Positions 23,941-34,516 of a stretch of DNA of 64,000 nt are shown here, one piece after another. Below the pieces are notes generated by a model. It did not search any database, had not been told where the DNA came from, and saw only the letters and a program-made list of their open reading frames with translations. Origin of the DNA: Lyophyllum atratum. Taxonomy: Eukaryota; Basidiomycota; Agaricomycetes; Agaricales; Lyophyllaceae. The stretch covers positions 1,240,001 through 1,304,000 of the forward strand of contig JACGCN010000004.1 in assembly GCA_014905825.1 (NCBI GenBank), written 5' to 3'. The stretch's first letter is position 1; each line of letters opens with the position of its first letter. Position numbers and translations under genes: made by a program.

Positions 23941-25202
23941 TCAACGCCGTCCATAATGGCCAGCCCCTTGTCCGACTTGAGGCTGCTGTTGTGACCAATG
24001 ACTATGTTGGGCCGCGGCCGCGGCCGCGAGGCCACCAAGCTGGGCCTGTCCTCCTGGGCCACCCTGAGGAGGAGGGGGCCCTCCGCCAGGGCCATATGAG
24101 TACCCGCCTGGTGACAACATGTGTGAGCCGTAGAGGGCAGGATCATGTTGGTGAGGCGGTTGATGATGCTGGGCCTGTTGCTGGGGTTGACCAGGGTGAT
24201 GCCCATACGACCCCCCTGAATATTGACCCGGGGAGGAGGACGTCACCTGCTGGTGTTGCTGCTGTGGCGACGTTGGCGATCCCCCCAGGGATATCTGAGA
24301 AGGAGGCGGCTGCTGCTGATGTTGATGCGACTGCCCCGGCTGGCCTGAGTTTGGGATGGACAGCGGGGGGATGGACGCGTTTGGGGAGTGAGGTGAGGTT
24401 GCGCCGCGGTTGGGGCCGCCTGCAGAGGCTGGTCCAGCAGTGGATGAAGCACGCCGACGACGTTTGGCACGGGAACCATGACCCGGTGAATCCTCAACGT
24501 CATTGTCCTCTTCCTCGTCCTTGGGAATGGGACCAGAAGGGCTTATGGAAAGACCACCAGGGAGGTTGCTGGGGGGTGGGGGACCACCAGACATGGGCAT
24601 AGGGGCGTTTGTGCGGTTAATAGGAGGACCGATCGGATGGGATGAAGGCAGGGCGCCAGGGGGTGCATTGAGACATGCTTGAATGAGGTTCTTGCCCTCG
24701 GGCTGGGTGACGAGGGGCTGGAGCTTTGCGGTAGTGAAAGTGTAGACGAGGCCAGTCTCTGAGACGACGAGGAGCAGGACTTGGGTGCCGGTGAGGGTAG
24801 AAAGTTCGTATGCCTGATGGGGAGGTTAGATATGATGTAGAATATAACGGGAAGAAAAGTTACCTTTTTCATAATACCTGTAAATAGGGAATGTGAGAAG
24901 GGAAGACACAAAGAGGCGAGGCGAGACATACCTGCTTTCCTTTTGGAGAACGTTATATGACGTCTCGATTTATCCTGAATAAATTCGATCTTGATCTTGC
25001 GTCTTCCGGCCTTCTTGTCGGTTTTTGGCTTCTCATCATCATCGTCGTCGTCTCCTCCACTGTCTACTGCGTCGTTGTCGTTGATAAACGCGTCTTCACC
25101 CACGGTCGGCTGGACGGACGGCGGCGGATGGCCATCGGCAGGTGCCGAACCACTGGAATGCATATCAACCGTGCGTTGACGCTTGCTGTTGCGCATCGAC
25201 AT
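23941..25202 (-). CDS. MCM1: SRF-type MADS-box transcription factor (MCM1-like)
   Basis: Three exons (25202-24932, 24877-24864, 24813-23941; introns 54 and 50 nt) give 385 residues. The MADS domain is at about residues 65-125: GRRKIKIEFIQDKSRRHITF, SKRKAGIMKKAYELSTLTGT, then the dimerisation strand QVLLLVVSETGLVYTFTT. This is the SRF/MCM1 class, which binds CArG-like boxes and works with partner factors in mating, cell-cycle and developmental genes. A 14-nt micro-exon encodes only the residues IMKK in the middle of the DNA-binding helix. The N-terminus is acidic (Asp-rich near residue 50). The C-terminus after about 180 is long, Gln/Pro/Gly/Ser-rich and disordered, typical of activation regions in mushroom homologues. 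Confidence 0.93.
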
Positions 25203-26803
25203 GATGATGAAGGACGTGAGTTATTGTGTTCAGGACGTCGGTGACTGAGGGTGCGCAATCGTGGGTCGACCAGAAACGGAAGTTGGAGCCGCGGTGTTAG
25301 AATAGGAATGGGACGTTGAGTTATTGTTACCACACGAAGGGCGAAGGGCCATGGGAAAAAAAGAAGGAATGGACTAACAGGAGTATGCAGCCAACCAAAC
25401 AAGCGATGGCGGGGAGAGAGGCTGGGGAGCGTCGAGCGCGATGAGGAGAGGGATTGGATATTTGGGCAGTTACGGACACTGGCCGGAAAAGGAATCCTGG
25501 GTGAGGGCGAAAAGGGAAGGTTGATCAGGACTCGTTTTTGAAGTCCCAACTAAGCCCGGCACATATAAACTCCCATCAACAAGCAAACAAGGCACACCCG
25601 GCCATCTCCGTCCGCGCCACCTTGTCTGAATCAGGTCATCACGATAACTGCCTCCCAAGCCCACTCAAAGCCACTCAACCGTGCACTCGCTTCCGTCTAT
25701 TACTGCTGTCATCCCTGTGCATTCGTGTGTGACCCCACTTTTTCCTCGCATCTCCTCGTCCAGTGCTGTGTGTTATATGCAACTCGGCTTTTCCGCCTCT
25801 CCGGTAAAATCCTCCCACGCTCCCAACGTGACCAGCCACAGCCACGCCCGATCAGGCAACTCAAGATATAAATCGGGACACCTCCCCTCATAAGCCGCTG
25901 CACAGCGGTGCACATGTCCTCACCTCGGTGCTTCTGTGCCTACTGTCCTCCACTTCGCCGTTAGATCGCTCCCCACGCCTCCTTTCCCGAGTCACCTTCG
26001 TCCTCACACGCACATTTACCATTTCGGCGTTTTATGAATCATGCTCGCCCGCCATCACTACAGCAACGAACGACATCTCAACCGACGTCATGCCATCACA
26101 TAACCCTCGTTCTTGGCGGATTCTTCGAACAATCACCCTACCCTGAATAACTGCGCAGTTGTCTTGATCCTGTCACCCAGCTTCTCCCCACAGAACCCTG
26201 ACGAGTGACTCAGTGTAGTCCTGGCATTTTTTTAATCGAATAGATGCATAGTAGAGAATACAAACAGATCCAAGATATACGGAATACGAATATACACAAC
26301 TGCAGATAAGCATAAGAAACCACGTTTGCGCAATCAATGGCGACTACGTAGTATACCGGAGGGAGGTGCGGCGCGCGGGGGTATATCGAAATCGTCACCC
26401 CAATTACAAATGTCATGTCAAAGAATAGCAGCCCGATTTTGACAATAGAATTTCTTGTTCTTCCTTTCTACCAATGCTCTCCGGCACCGTAAGATCAGGT
26501 CAGATCCAGGGGTGTCTGTAAATCGCCGCGAACATGCACGACATATTCACTTACGCCCCAGCACCGCCCCAATCTGCGGGATACCGAAGATGGCGCGACG
26601 CGCTCTTTACTATTCGCTCCTTGTAGTCCGCTGGTCGTCTTCTTCAGCCTTCTGTCTTGTCCTAGTCGTTTGGGCCGGCGGTCTTTACATCGTTGAGCCA
26701 GCGAGTCCGCGCGTCTGCCGTTTCCTGTCGTTGAGCAAGAAGGGGGGAAGCGATAGAAGTTCCCTTTCACTTTGCCTCCTCGGGAGTATCATGTTCCCCC
26801 AGG
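25203..26803. other. Long upstream region of the MADS-box gene
   Basis: 1.6 kb without a supported gene. It is the 5' flank of the MADS-box gene and the 3' flank of the zinc-finger gene. Long intergenic leaders are common for regulatory genes; many pyrimidine-rich tracts are seen (for example around 25650-26000), but no coding signal. Confidence 0.55.
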
Positions 26804-29800
26804 TCAAGGCGGTAGTGGAGGCCCGAGTGCGGCGAGTATGTTGGCGACCCGCTCCTCGAAGCCCATTTGAGAATTCTTGAGGCGGACTTGCTGAAATGCC
26901 GAGGACATCTTGGAATGCGAGACACCGTTGTCGGCCAGCCAGCCGGACGGCAGCGTGTTGAGGAGATATTCGACTGTGTCTTGATCTGCAAAAAAAGGCG
27001 ATGACGATGGAAGTAACAAAAGAGGAATAGAGAACGAGGGCGAGTTGAGGAAGAAAGGAGAAGAAACGGAAAAAAAACGTTGCATGAGCCGATCCAAACA
27101 ACGGGGAGACACACAGCGACGTACCACTCGGCTCAGCTCCGCCACCACGACCGTGTCCCGCGATCCGACTAAGATGCACATCCTCGCACCCCTCATCGCG
27201 ACACACTCCCCCTCCCGGCACTTCATACTGGCAGATCCGCTTCGACGGATCCAACAGCTTGCTGGTTGTAGCTAATTTTAGTTGCCTGAGGTCCGGAAGC
27301 ATGAAAGCAGCAGTATCGGTATGAAAGGGGTAAACAGAAGCTGTGGACGGTGAAAACGAAAGCGAAGAAGCAGAAGACGAAGAAGAAGGGGTCGTAAAAA
27401 AGGAAAGGTTCGAAGATGAAGCGAGGGACGAGGAGTTAGAAGTGGACGCAGACGAGGAAGAAGATAAGAAAGAAGAGGGGTCTATGACGCTGTTTGTGTA
27501 CAATGGTCTTGCGCGGGAGGCTAGAAGAGGATACCACTTGAAAGGAGAATCGTAGGTTGAATAATCTTGATCATGTCGCTCTTGAGCTGCTATTAAGTCC
27601 TCCAATGGGGCCTGATTTGCGACGGCTTTTGGGAGGGCTGGCATTACTGCTGGGATCTACGAAACAGCACACGTCAGTAGCGGCAAAGTAAATGGGAAGT
27701 GGACCCAGAATCAGGTCCATCCACCGAAGGAGTAAAACAAGACGAACTCCTGAGACGCACCTGTGTCGACGTTGACGGGTCGACGTCGACGGTCGTTCTT
27801 GCCGCTTGATCGTCCGAAGTGACCTAGTAAACACCAACAAAACGCAGATGCAAACCAATGGAAGCCGAAGCGAACCGAGAAGAAAAAAAGCAAACAGAGA
27901 AAAAAGACGTCAGGAATGCGGGTAGGAGATGTTCGCTTTACAGCAAACGAAGGGAGAAGATCCTTGCCGCATGTTTTTGCCGGGTCTCTTGATTCAAAAC
28001 TGCACGTTTCCATATCGGGATGTTGGGAAAAAAGTGAGGGGTCAATGGAAGACATGGATGGAATCAAAATGGTCGAGATAACCGAGAAGCACCAAAAAAA
28101 AGGAAGCAGAATACAGGAACGCACATGCACAGGTACAGAATGTCGAGTGCGTGGGAACGGGTCGTCGAAGGTTTTCGAGAACAATTAATGAACAGCCACG
28201 CGGTCCGGGAAGTGATATTGCGTGATTGTCGAACAGTCAAGCATGTCAGGAGCAAGAGATCGGCACATGGAACGGGTTATGATGGAAAGCGAAAAGGGTT
28301 CATAAAGCAATTAGTAGGGAGGAGTGAACGGGGGTGAGGATAAGAGGTTGTGAGCGTTGACTTGCCTTGGTATCCTGTCTCAGCCTCTGGGGTGGTGTTT
28401 GAGGTATGACAAGTGCTATTGCCGGTGACGATATCTAGATTTTGGTACGGAGAGGGGGGAAAACAGACATTTGCAAGAAGTCAGCCGGAGGTCGGGAGGG
28501 CTAGTAGCCGGGAGAATAGAGAACCGATTGGGGGTGTCGCAGACGCAGGAGCACTGGAGCTTGGACTGCCCGAAATACTGGCAGAGCCGGTAGCAGAATC
28601 AATGTGCCAATCTGCCCGTGAATGTCAGGTCGTGCGGCTCGCGAAAATATGATGCCAAGAACTTACGGTTGAGAGGTAGGGATTCCGATGGGCCACCGAG
28701 TCTATTTTGGAAGTTGGATCCATTGTCTGTCGAAATAGATATTGCCATTTCCTCTCGCTTTACTGTCACCGAACTGCTCTCGGTACTGGCACAGGTCTCC
28801 GCGATAGCCTTCGCCTGTGGGATGATAAACTTCAACGGCGACATCAGCTAATAGATAGAAACATACCGCAGCCATTTTAGTCAGCCTGCGTTGTTCTCGC
28901 TGCGCGATCAACTCTCTCATTTTCTGGATCTCAATCTCCTTCTCCATTAATGCGGCAGGGGACATGATTCCATTCTGTACAAGGCTGGTGCCAGAAAGTA
29001 TCGGCGTTGCGGTCGTGATAGGTGGTGTCGCCCAGCCATTTGAGGTGTTCAAACTAGGAACGGTGGGCCGGGTCGGAGCAGGAGATCCGTAAAGACTGCG
29101 CCGTCCTGCGGACTCCGAGTGTCCCATGTCGCGCATGACGACATCCCCGTCGCCTTCTCCTTCACTGTCACTCAGATCGATAATGAATCGACGGGCGTTG
29201 GCGATATTGGCAAAGCCAGCTCCTGTTCTCCGCCTGGAGCCAGAATGCATCCCCGTCGCGTATCCGCCATTGCCGTTGCTTGATAGTCGATTCCCACCAT
29301 CAAGATCCACAAAATCGGCTGCGACAGGTCGTTTCGCCCCTCGACGTTGCAAAGCTGGTCCCTCTTGCAGCGTAGGAGTGTCGGACGGGGTATGGGAACC
29401 TGACTTGTCGGTAAAAGTTGTCGATGTCGATTCGGTTGATGAAGGAGGGCACATGTTTGGAGACATGGGCGTATGTGCAGATTGTGTTGGTGATATAGGA
29501 GTGTCCGCAGGCGGCGGAGGACGAGAACTACCGCGAGAAGGAATAGAAGGTGTAGTGGTAAACTGTTTAGCACCTCCAAGCCCGGGAATTTCATCGACAT
29601 CCATATCAGTTTCCGGTTGCTGATGCAGGGAACTTGAAGCCGTACTGACGTCTCCCACATTCGATGATGGCCCAATGGTCTTCAAAAAATCATCGACCGT
29701 CTCCGTAGGAACAGACATCTCGACGTCTTGTCTGTTGCTTGACGGGATAGGCATCCCAGGAAATGGAGAAGATGCGGCGGGAGCTGACCCTTGTTTTGAC

Positions 29801-30971
29801 TTTCGTGAAGCAATGACTGCTTTTCGAGCAAGTAGCTCTTGACGTCGCTGTTGCTCCATATCATGCAAGGTGCTCGTCGGAGCAGGCTGAGGGGACGCTG
29901 GGGTCGAAAGAATACCTTGGACCGAAGAAATCCCAGGAAGCGGTGGGGGAGACGTGCTGCGTGAGGGCGAATGAGTCGCCTTCTGTGTTGGTGCTTGAGA
30001 TGACGGATTTAAGTGGCCAATGGAGTATCGTCGTGCTTGAGGAGGTGGTGGCGGGGGCATCAAAGCCGATTTCTGGCGTTCAGCCAGGAGTGATGTATCT
30101 GACCTGTACGGAATGAGGCCCGTGGTGTCGAGGTTCTGAGGCAGACGCAGGTTCAGTTCGCTGAAGACGTAGTATACTATCTCTCGAGTCAAGCCGCAAT
30201 CAACAAGGTATTCTGGAGCGACACCCCAGCCAAGGAGGTCGAGGACATTATCCTTAGCCCTGTCGTACTGAACCTTATTCACTGTTACATGCCGGTGAGT
30301 ATACGACGTATAAGATGACAGGAACGACACTTACAAGCTACGCCCGGCCTCACATGGTCGACATCAATGAGACCACCAGGATCTTGGAAAGCCGGGGCTA
30401 GGTCATTCTGCACATGATCCGAGATATCGCCTTGAGTAAGAGAAACGGAATTGGACATGTTTGGAACGTCTGAAATCCGTTCTGAGAGTGTGGGCTTGGT
30501 GTGCAAAGAATATTGCTGTGATAGCGCTGAGGTAGAAGGAGTTGGATGTCTTGCATTCCCAAAATTAATATCTGGTGGCGGTGGCAACGAAGCGGGAGAG
30601 CGTGGTTTTGGTCGTGCAAGCGTAGGTTCAGGATTTTCTTCATCACTAATCTCGCCTTCTTCACGGGTTTGAATCTCAGGAGTTGCCGTAGGCTTAGGTG
30701 GGTCGACAATTAGAGTATGAGATATATCGCGCGAGACAGAGGGGCTCTCCTCCTGACCATAATCAAGATGGAAAGCATTGTCTGTAGGAGGGCGAGATGG
30801 AAGGGCGGGAGTCAGTGATGGCTGCGCTTTGCGACGCTTTGATTTGAGCGTCAGAAGGGCGGCGGCACGGAGCGAGGAAGCGGGGTCAGATGTGGAGCTA
30901 GACGCCGTTGGCTCTGGCAGTGCTGGTGACATTTCAACGTCTCGCGACGCAGAAAATTGATGATCCGACAT
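26804..30971 (-). CDS. zf-C3H1 zinc-finger protein (Red1/ZFC3H1-like)
   Basis: Well supported exons: 30971-30335, 30281-28867, 28814-28667, 28611-28525, 27656-27125 and 26985-26804; probable exons 28434 to about 28370 and 27823-27761. The protein would be about 1000 residues. The N-terminal 700 are Ser/Pro-rich and disordered, apart from a conserved helix block after residue 212 (KVQYDRAKDNVLDLLGWGVA, PEYLVDCGLTREIVYYVFSE). Near the C-terminus lies KRICQYEVPGGGVCRDEGCEDVHL, a Cys-x9-Cys-x4-Cys-x3-His unit as in the putative zf-C3H1 domain of fission-yeast Red1 and human ZFC3H1, which link nuclear RNA to exosome decay. The last exon has DTVEYLLNTLPSGWL. I could not find a splice path that keeps frame through 28434-27823, so two genes or a missed exon are possible. 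That function is inferred. Confidence 0.72.
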
Positions 30972-31743
30972 ATAGAGATGCAACGCAGAATAATAAGCCA
31001 AGAAGGGGGGGAAAGATAGAGAGTTGAGACGTCGTCGCCGTCGAGGAGGAGGTCGAAATGTAAGTCGTAATCGTTTGACTTGTTGTTTGTCTGCTTTTCA
31101 GAGAGCTCACGTGTTCTCCCGCGCACGGACCCACCTGGAATTTCCATCAGCAAGTGACAGTGCTCATCTTTCTTAAAAAAAAAAAAAAGGTCTACCTGAA
31201 CGTCCTTTGAAACCTAAGACACGCTAAAGGCATGAGATAACAAGCAGGAAGAGGCCACACTGCCGCTAACGCAGCATTCTCAGGCTCTCACCGCGAGGCT
31301 GGGTCTAAGAAACGATGCGGACCGGATATATTTTCGTTGTGCAAGTGGTTATGGCCAGCTATGCCATAGCCAGCGCCAAAAAAGACGTAGACAAACATCC
31401 ATTTCAACGATGAACACGCCTCCGAGTTCGATGACCCACTGGCCTGTATTGTCGAAGCGCGGAGCGACTTAGGCATGGAGGATGTATCATACTCGTAGAG
31501 CAACCCGTGGAAGTTGATAATTGATGATAACTTGAAATTAATGTGGGCTTATACGTCTATTCTAACAGACGTCTGGGCCCTGCCAGGGACGTGTACTTAA
31601 TACTTATACTAACAAGCAAGTTAGTAAGTAAGTAAGTAATCGGTATCGAGACAGTGCTCACCTCAGCCAGTGACTCTGAGCACGGACTGAGGTGGCATAC
31701 TCAAGGTATTTAGAAAGTACTAAACCAAGATAGAAATCATGAA
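30972..31743. other. Upstream flank of the zf-C3H1 gene
   Basis: No gene seen. It contains an A-run of about 14 near 31175 and an AGTA tetranucleotide run near 31622-31638. With the MITE it makes up the divergent promoter region. Confidence 0.55.
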
Positions 31744-31745
31744 TA

Positions 31746-31833
31746 GGGACGTTCAAAGCTGGGCGCATCTCGCATCTCGCATTCCGCATTTCGCTTGCCA
31801 TCAGCTTACATGATGGAAATTTGAAAGACCGCT
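31746..31833 (+). repeat. Left terminal inverted repeat
   Basis: It pairs with 32216-32303. Internally it holds a short GCATCTC/GCATTTC-like series (CGCATCTCGCATCTCGCATT). Confidence 0.8.
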
Positions 31834-32215
31834 CAGAGTGCGTGTCACATCTGGTTATCTGTGATTGAGTAGGGCTCCCTCTTTGCCTTTTTATCTTCGC
31901 AATGCGGGCAAGACTTGTGAGTAGATACTTCATAGATGTATTCTTACTATCGATGGGTGCTTGAAACATCTTTTCACCACTCGAAAATATGGGAAAATAC
32001 ACTCTAAACCTTTAAAAAGACCTCAAATTTTCTGGTCTCCTCCAGGAAACCTGTTATCTCAATGGATCCCCCCTGTTCGAAGTCTTAGAAACATAGACTT
32101 TGCCTGGGATTTCTCACAGCAGCCAAAAAAATGCATCTGGTTAGAAATCGTCAAATTCAGACAAGATTCAGACGGTAAATTGACGCGTCAACCATGTCCG
32201 TCACAAAACGGTCAC

Positions 32216-32303
32216 AGCGGTCTTTCAAATATTTATCATGTAAGCTGATGGCAAGCGAAATGCGAGATGCGGGATGCGAGCTGCGCCCAGCTTTGAACGT
32301 CCC
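32216..32303 (-). repeat. Right terminal inverted repeat
   Basis: Reverse complement of the left arm; differences are scattered substitutions, mostly in the CGCAT series and near ATGATAAATATTT. Confidence 0.8.
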
Positions 32304-32528
32304 TAATGGGGTGCTGCGGCAGCTTGGAATGGAGGTGGCACAGCATCTACTATCAGTGAAACGAGTGATTTAATATGTAGTACCCTCGTCCTTTTGTGCC
32401 CATAATAACTCGTGGGATAGCACAAACTTCGAAGCCTTAGCCTGGGTTCCTGACACAGGTGATCACTATAACATCGTTCGCAAAGTGAGAACACAACCTT
32501 GAACGCCAACCTACAACACCCATTTATC

Positions 32529-33952
32529 ATGGGGCACGCCCTATCGTCATTGCTCTCAGAGGCCTTCCCTCCCAAGTCTGCATTCTTAACGGACTCAGAT
32601 ATCCCTGACTTGACTGGGTGTGTCGTCATTGTCACAGGTGCGAACACTGGTAAGCCCCTCATATTGCATGGTCCTCACCGTAGCATCCTACTCAAGACTT
32701 GCACAGGGATAGGCAAAGAGACAGCGAAGGCTAGTGCAACTGCTCGGCCAGCATATAAAGACATTAACGTCATTGTGCAACACGCTCTCATTACATAGGC
32801 CCTTCTTGAACACAACGCGAAGGTTTATATTACCGCCCGTAACCCTGAAAAGGCAGAAGAAGCCATCAAGGATCTGCAGGAACAAACAGGACATGAAGCG
32901 TCTTTCCTCCTTGTGGACTTAGCGGATTTGCCTACAGTACGGGCTGGTGCTGAAGAATTTATGAGGTAGGTCTTTTTATAAATGTCCGAATTTGGTGGAA
33001 TAACAGGATCCCCGTAGGAAGGAAAAGGAGCTTCATATCTTATTTAACAACGCGTATGTGATTCTGGGGACAGCCAAGTATGCTGGATCTATGTCAACGT
33101 ACTCTGTAGGGGCGTAATGATGCCTTCGGTTGAAGAAACAACAGCACAGGGCTATGACCTTCAGTTTGGCACAAATGTCCTCGGTCAGTCGCCTCTAGCT
33201 CACTTCAACATTTACTGAACCCTTACTTCGTGTTTGGTATGATAATATCTAGGTCATTTCTACTTGACGACACTCCTTCTCCCAGCCCTCATCGCTGGTG
33301 CCAAGAGCCGCCCCGATGGGAAGGCTCGCGTCCTAAACACCTCATCAGCTGCTCACGTCATGGGCAGCCTGGATTTCAATACTTTCAAAGACAGCCCCAA
33401 GAGAAGGAAGACTTTTTCTTCTACTTTGTACTCCCAAAGCAAATTCGTGGGTAACTTTACATGATTTTCCCAGCTGATTTGTTTATCTCCTCCCTATCCG
33501 GTTTGGATAGGGCAACGTCGTATTCTCAAATGAACTCGCCCGCAGATATGCAGAGCAAGGGATTGTTTCGATGGCGCTGAACCCTGGAAACATTAGTTCG
33601 GACCTTCAACGACATTTCGCGAAACCTATCTCGGCCTTACTGGTATGTCTATCTACACTCGGATTGTGGTGACCCCGACTTATCTTTCTCAGAAAATGAT
33701 CCTTTACCCAACAGCTCAAGGAGCCGTGACCCAACTATGGGCTGGTACATCGGCTGAAGGAGCTACGCTCAATGGCAAGGTGAGCGAAAACAAAGTAATC
33801 AATGGCGCATCGAGGTAGTAAGCAGCGCTTTTGTCCCTGCTCAGTATCTTGTTCCATGGGCGCGCATCGGCACTCCCATGGCCACAACGCAAGACCCTGA
33901 ATTGGGGAAGCAGCTGTGGACATGGGCCGAAGAGCAGGTTGCCAATGTTTGA
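32529..33952 (+). CDS. Short-chain dehydrogenase/reductase 2
   Basis: Nine exons (32529-32649, 32707-32729, 32799-32965, 33018-33053, 33110-33183, 33253-33446, 33511-33642, 33693-33779, 33845-33952) give 313 residues. Classical SDR motifs are intact: TGANTGIGKET, ILFNNAGVM, catalytic YSQSK, and [12 protein letters not shown] after the active site. Substrate unknown; NAD(P)-dependent. Intron positions match SDR1 (21658-23020) except for one extra intron at 33184-33252. The intron 32730-32798 has no workable GT donor; a GC donor (AAG then GCTAGT) is the only one that keeps frame. The start ATG gives [16 protein letters not shown]. Confidence 0.9.
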
Positions 33953-34516
33953 ACTTCTTTTCCCATTACGACTACGGGCTTTCTCGATGGATGTCATGTT
34001 CTGCGGATGGTTCAACACGGACTTACAATTCTTCAAGAACGAACAGCGTAAATGTGGTAGATACTGTAAAATATATGTGTGTGGTCTACTCTGCAAGTCA
34101 TGCGCCTGCGTCACTCGCGACCAATAGTATAAAAAAAACGTCACTGAGCGTAAGGTGGGTAAAATGTAGGAGCCTCCCAGAGCAAGGACATAGTATAGTA
34201 CAGTCATCGTCCGCCAGGAAATACAATTAGATAAAGTAGATAACGCAGTCAAAGACAGCAGTCGACGAAGTGAAAGTGCTGAACCAAGTCGGATCAGAGA
34301 GGGAACGTGGCCCATCGCAGTCGAAACGCATTAGACATCTATACGTCGCGTATAAATAGGCGTCCCCAAGTCGGTGGGCCATGGAACGGCGGGCGGTGTG
34401 AAGGGGGACAAAAGACAGGTGCAACGCTCTTCGGTAGGAAAGGTTGGTGCTCTGGATGCAAGGCATGACGGGGTTGAGCATGGCATATGTGAAGGGGAAC
34501 AATAAACCCAATAGTG
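33953..34516. other. Convergent spacer, SDR2 / methyltransferase
   Basis: No gene supported; 3' UTRs of both neighbours. Short frames on both strands lack motifs. Confidence 0.55.

Larger units (their letters stand above)
31744..32305. mobile_element. MITE-like element with ~88-bp terminal inverted repeats
   Basis: The left arm (31746 to about 31833) begins GGGACGTTCAAAGCTGGGCG. The right arm (about 32216-32303) is its reverse complement with only a few mismatches over about 88 bp. A TA dinucleotide lies directly outside each arm (31744-31745 and 32304-32305), as left by Tc1/mariner-type transposases. The 380-bp interior has no transposase frame, so it is probably non-autonomous. It sits in the divergent promoter region between the zf-C3H1 gene and SDR2. 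Confidence 0.8.

Noticed and set aside
23622..24602. 326-residue plus-strand frame.
   Set aside because: It is antisense to the low-complexity Gln/Pro exon of the MADS-box gene and has no motif.
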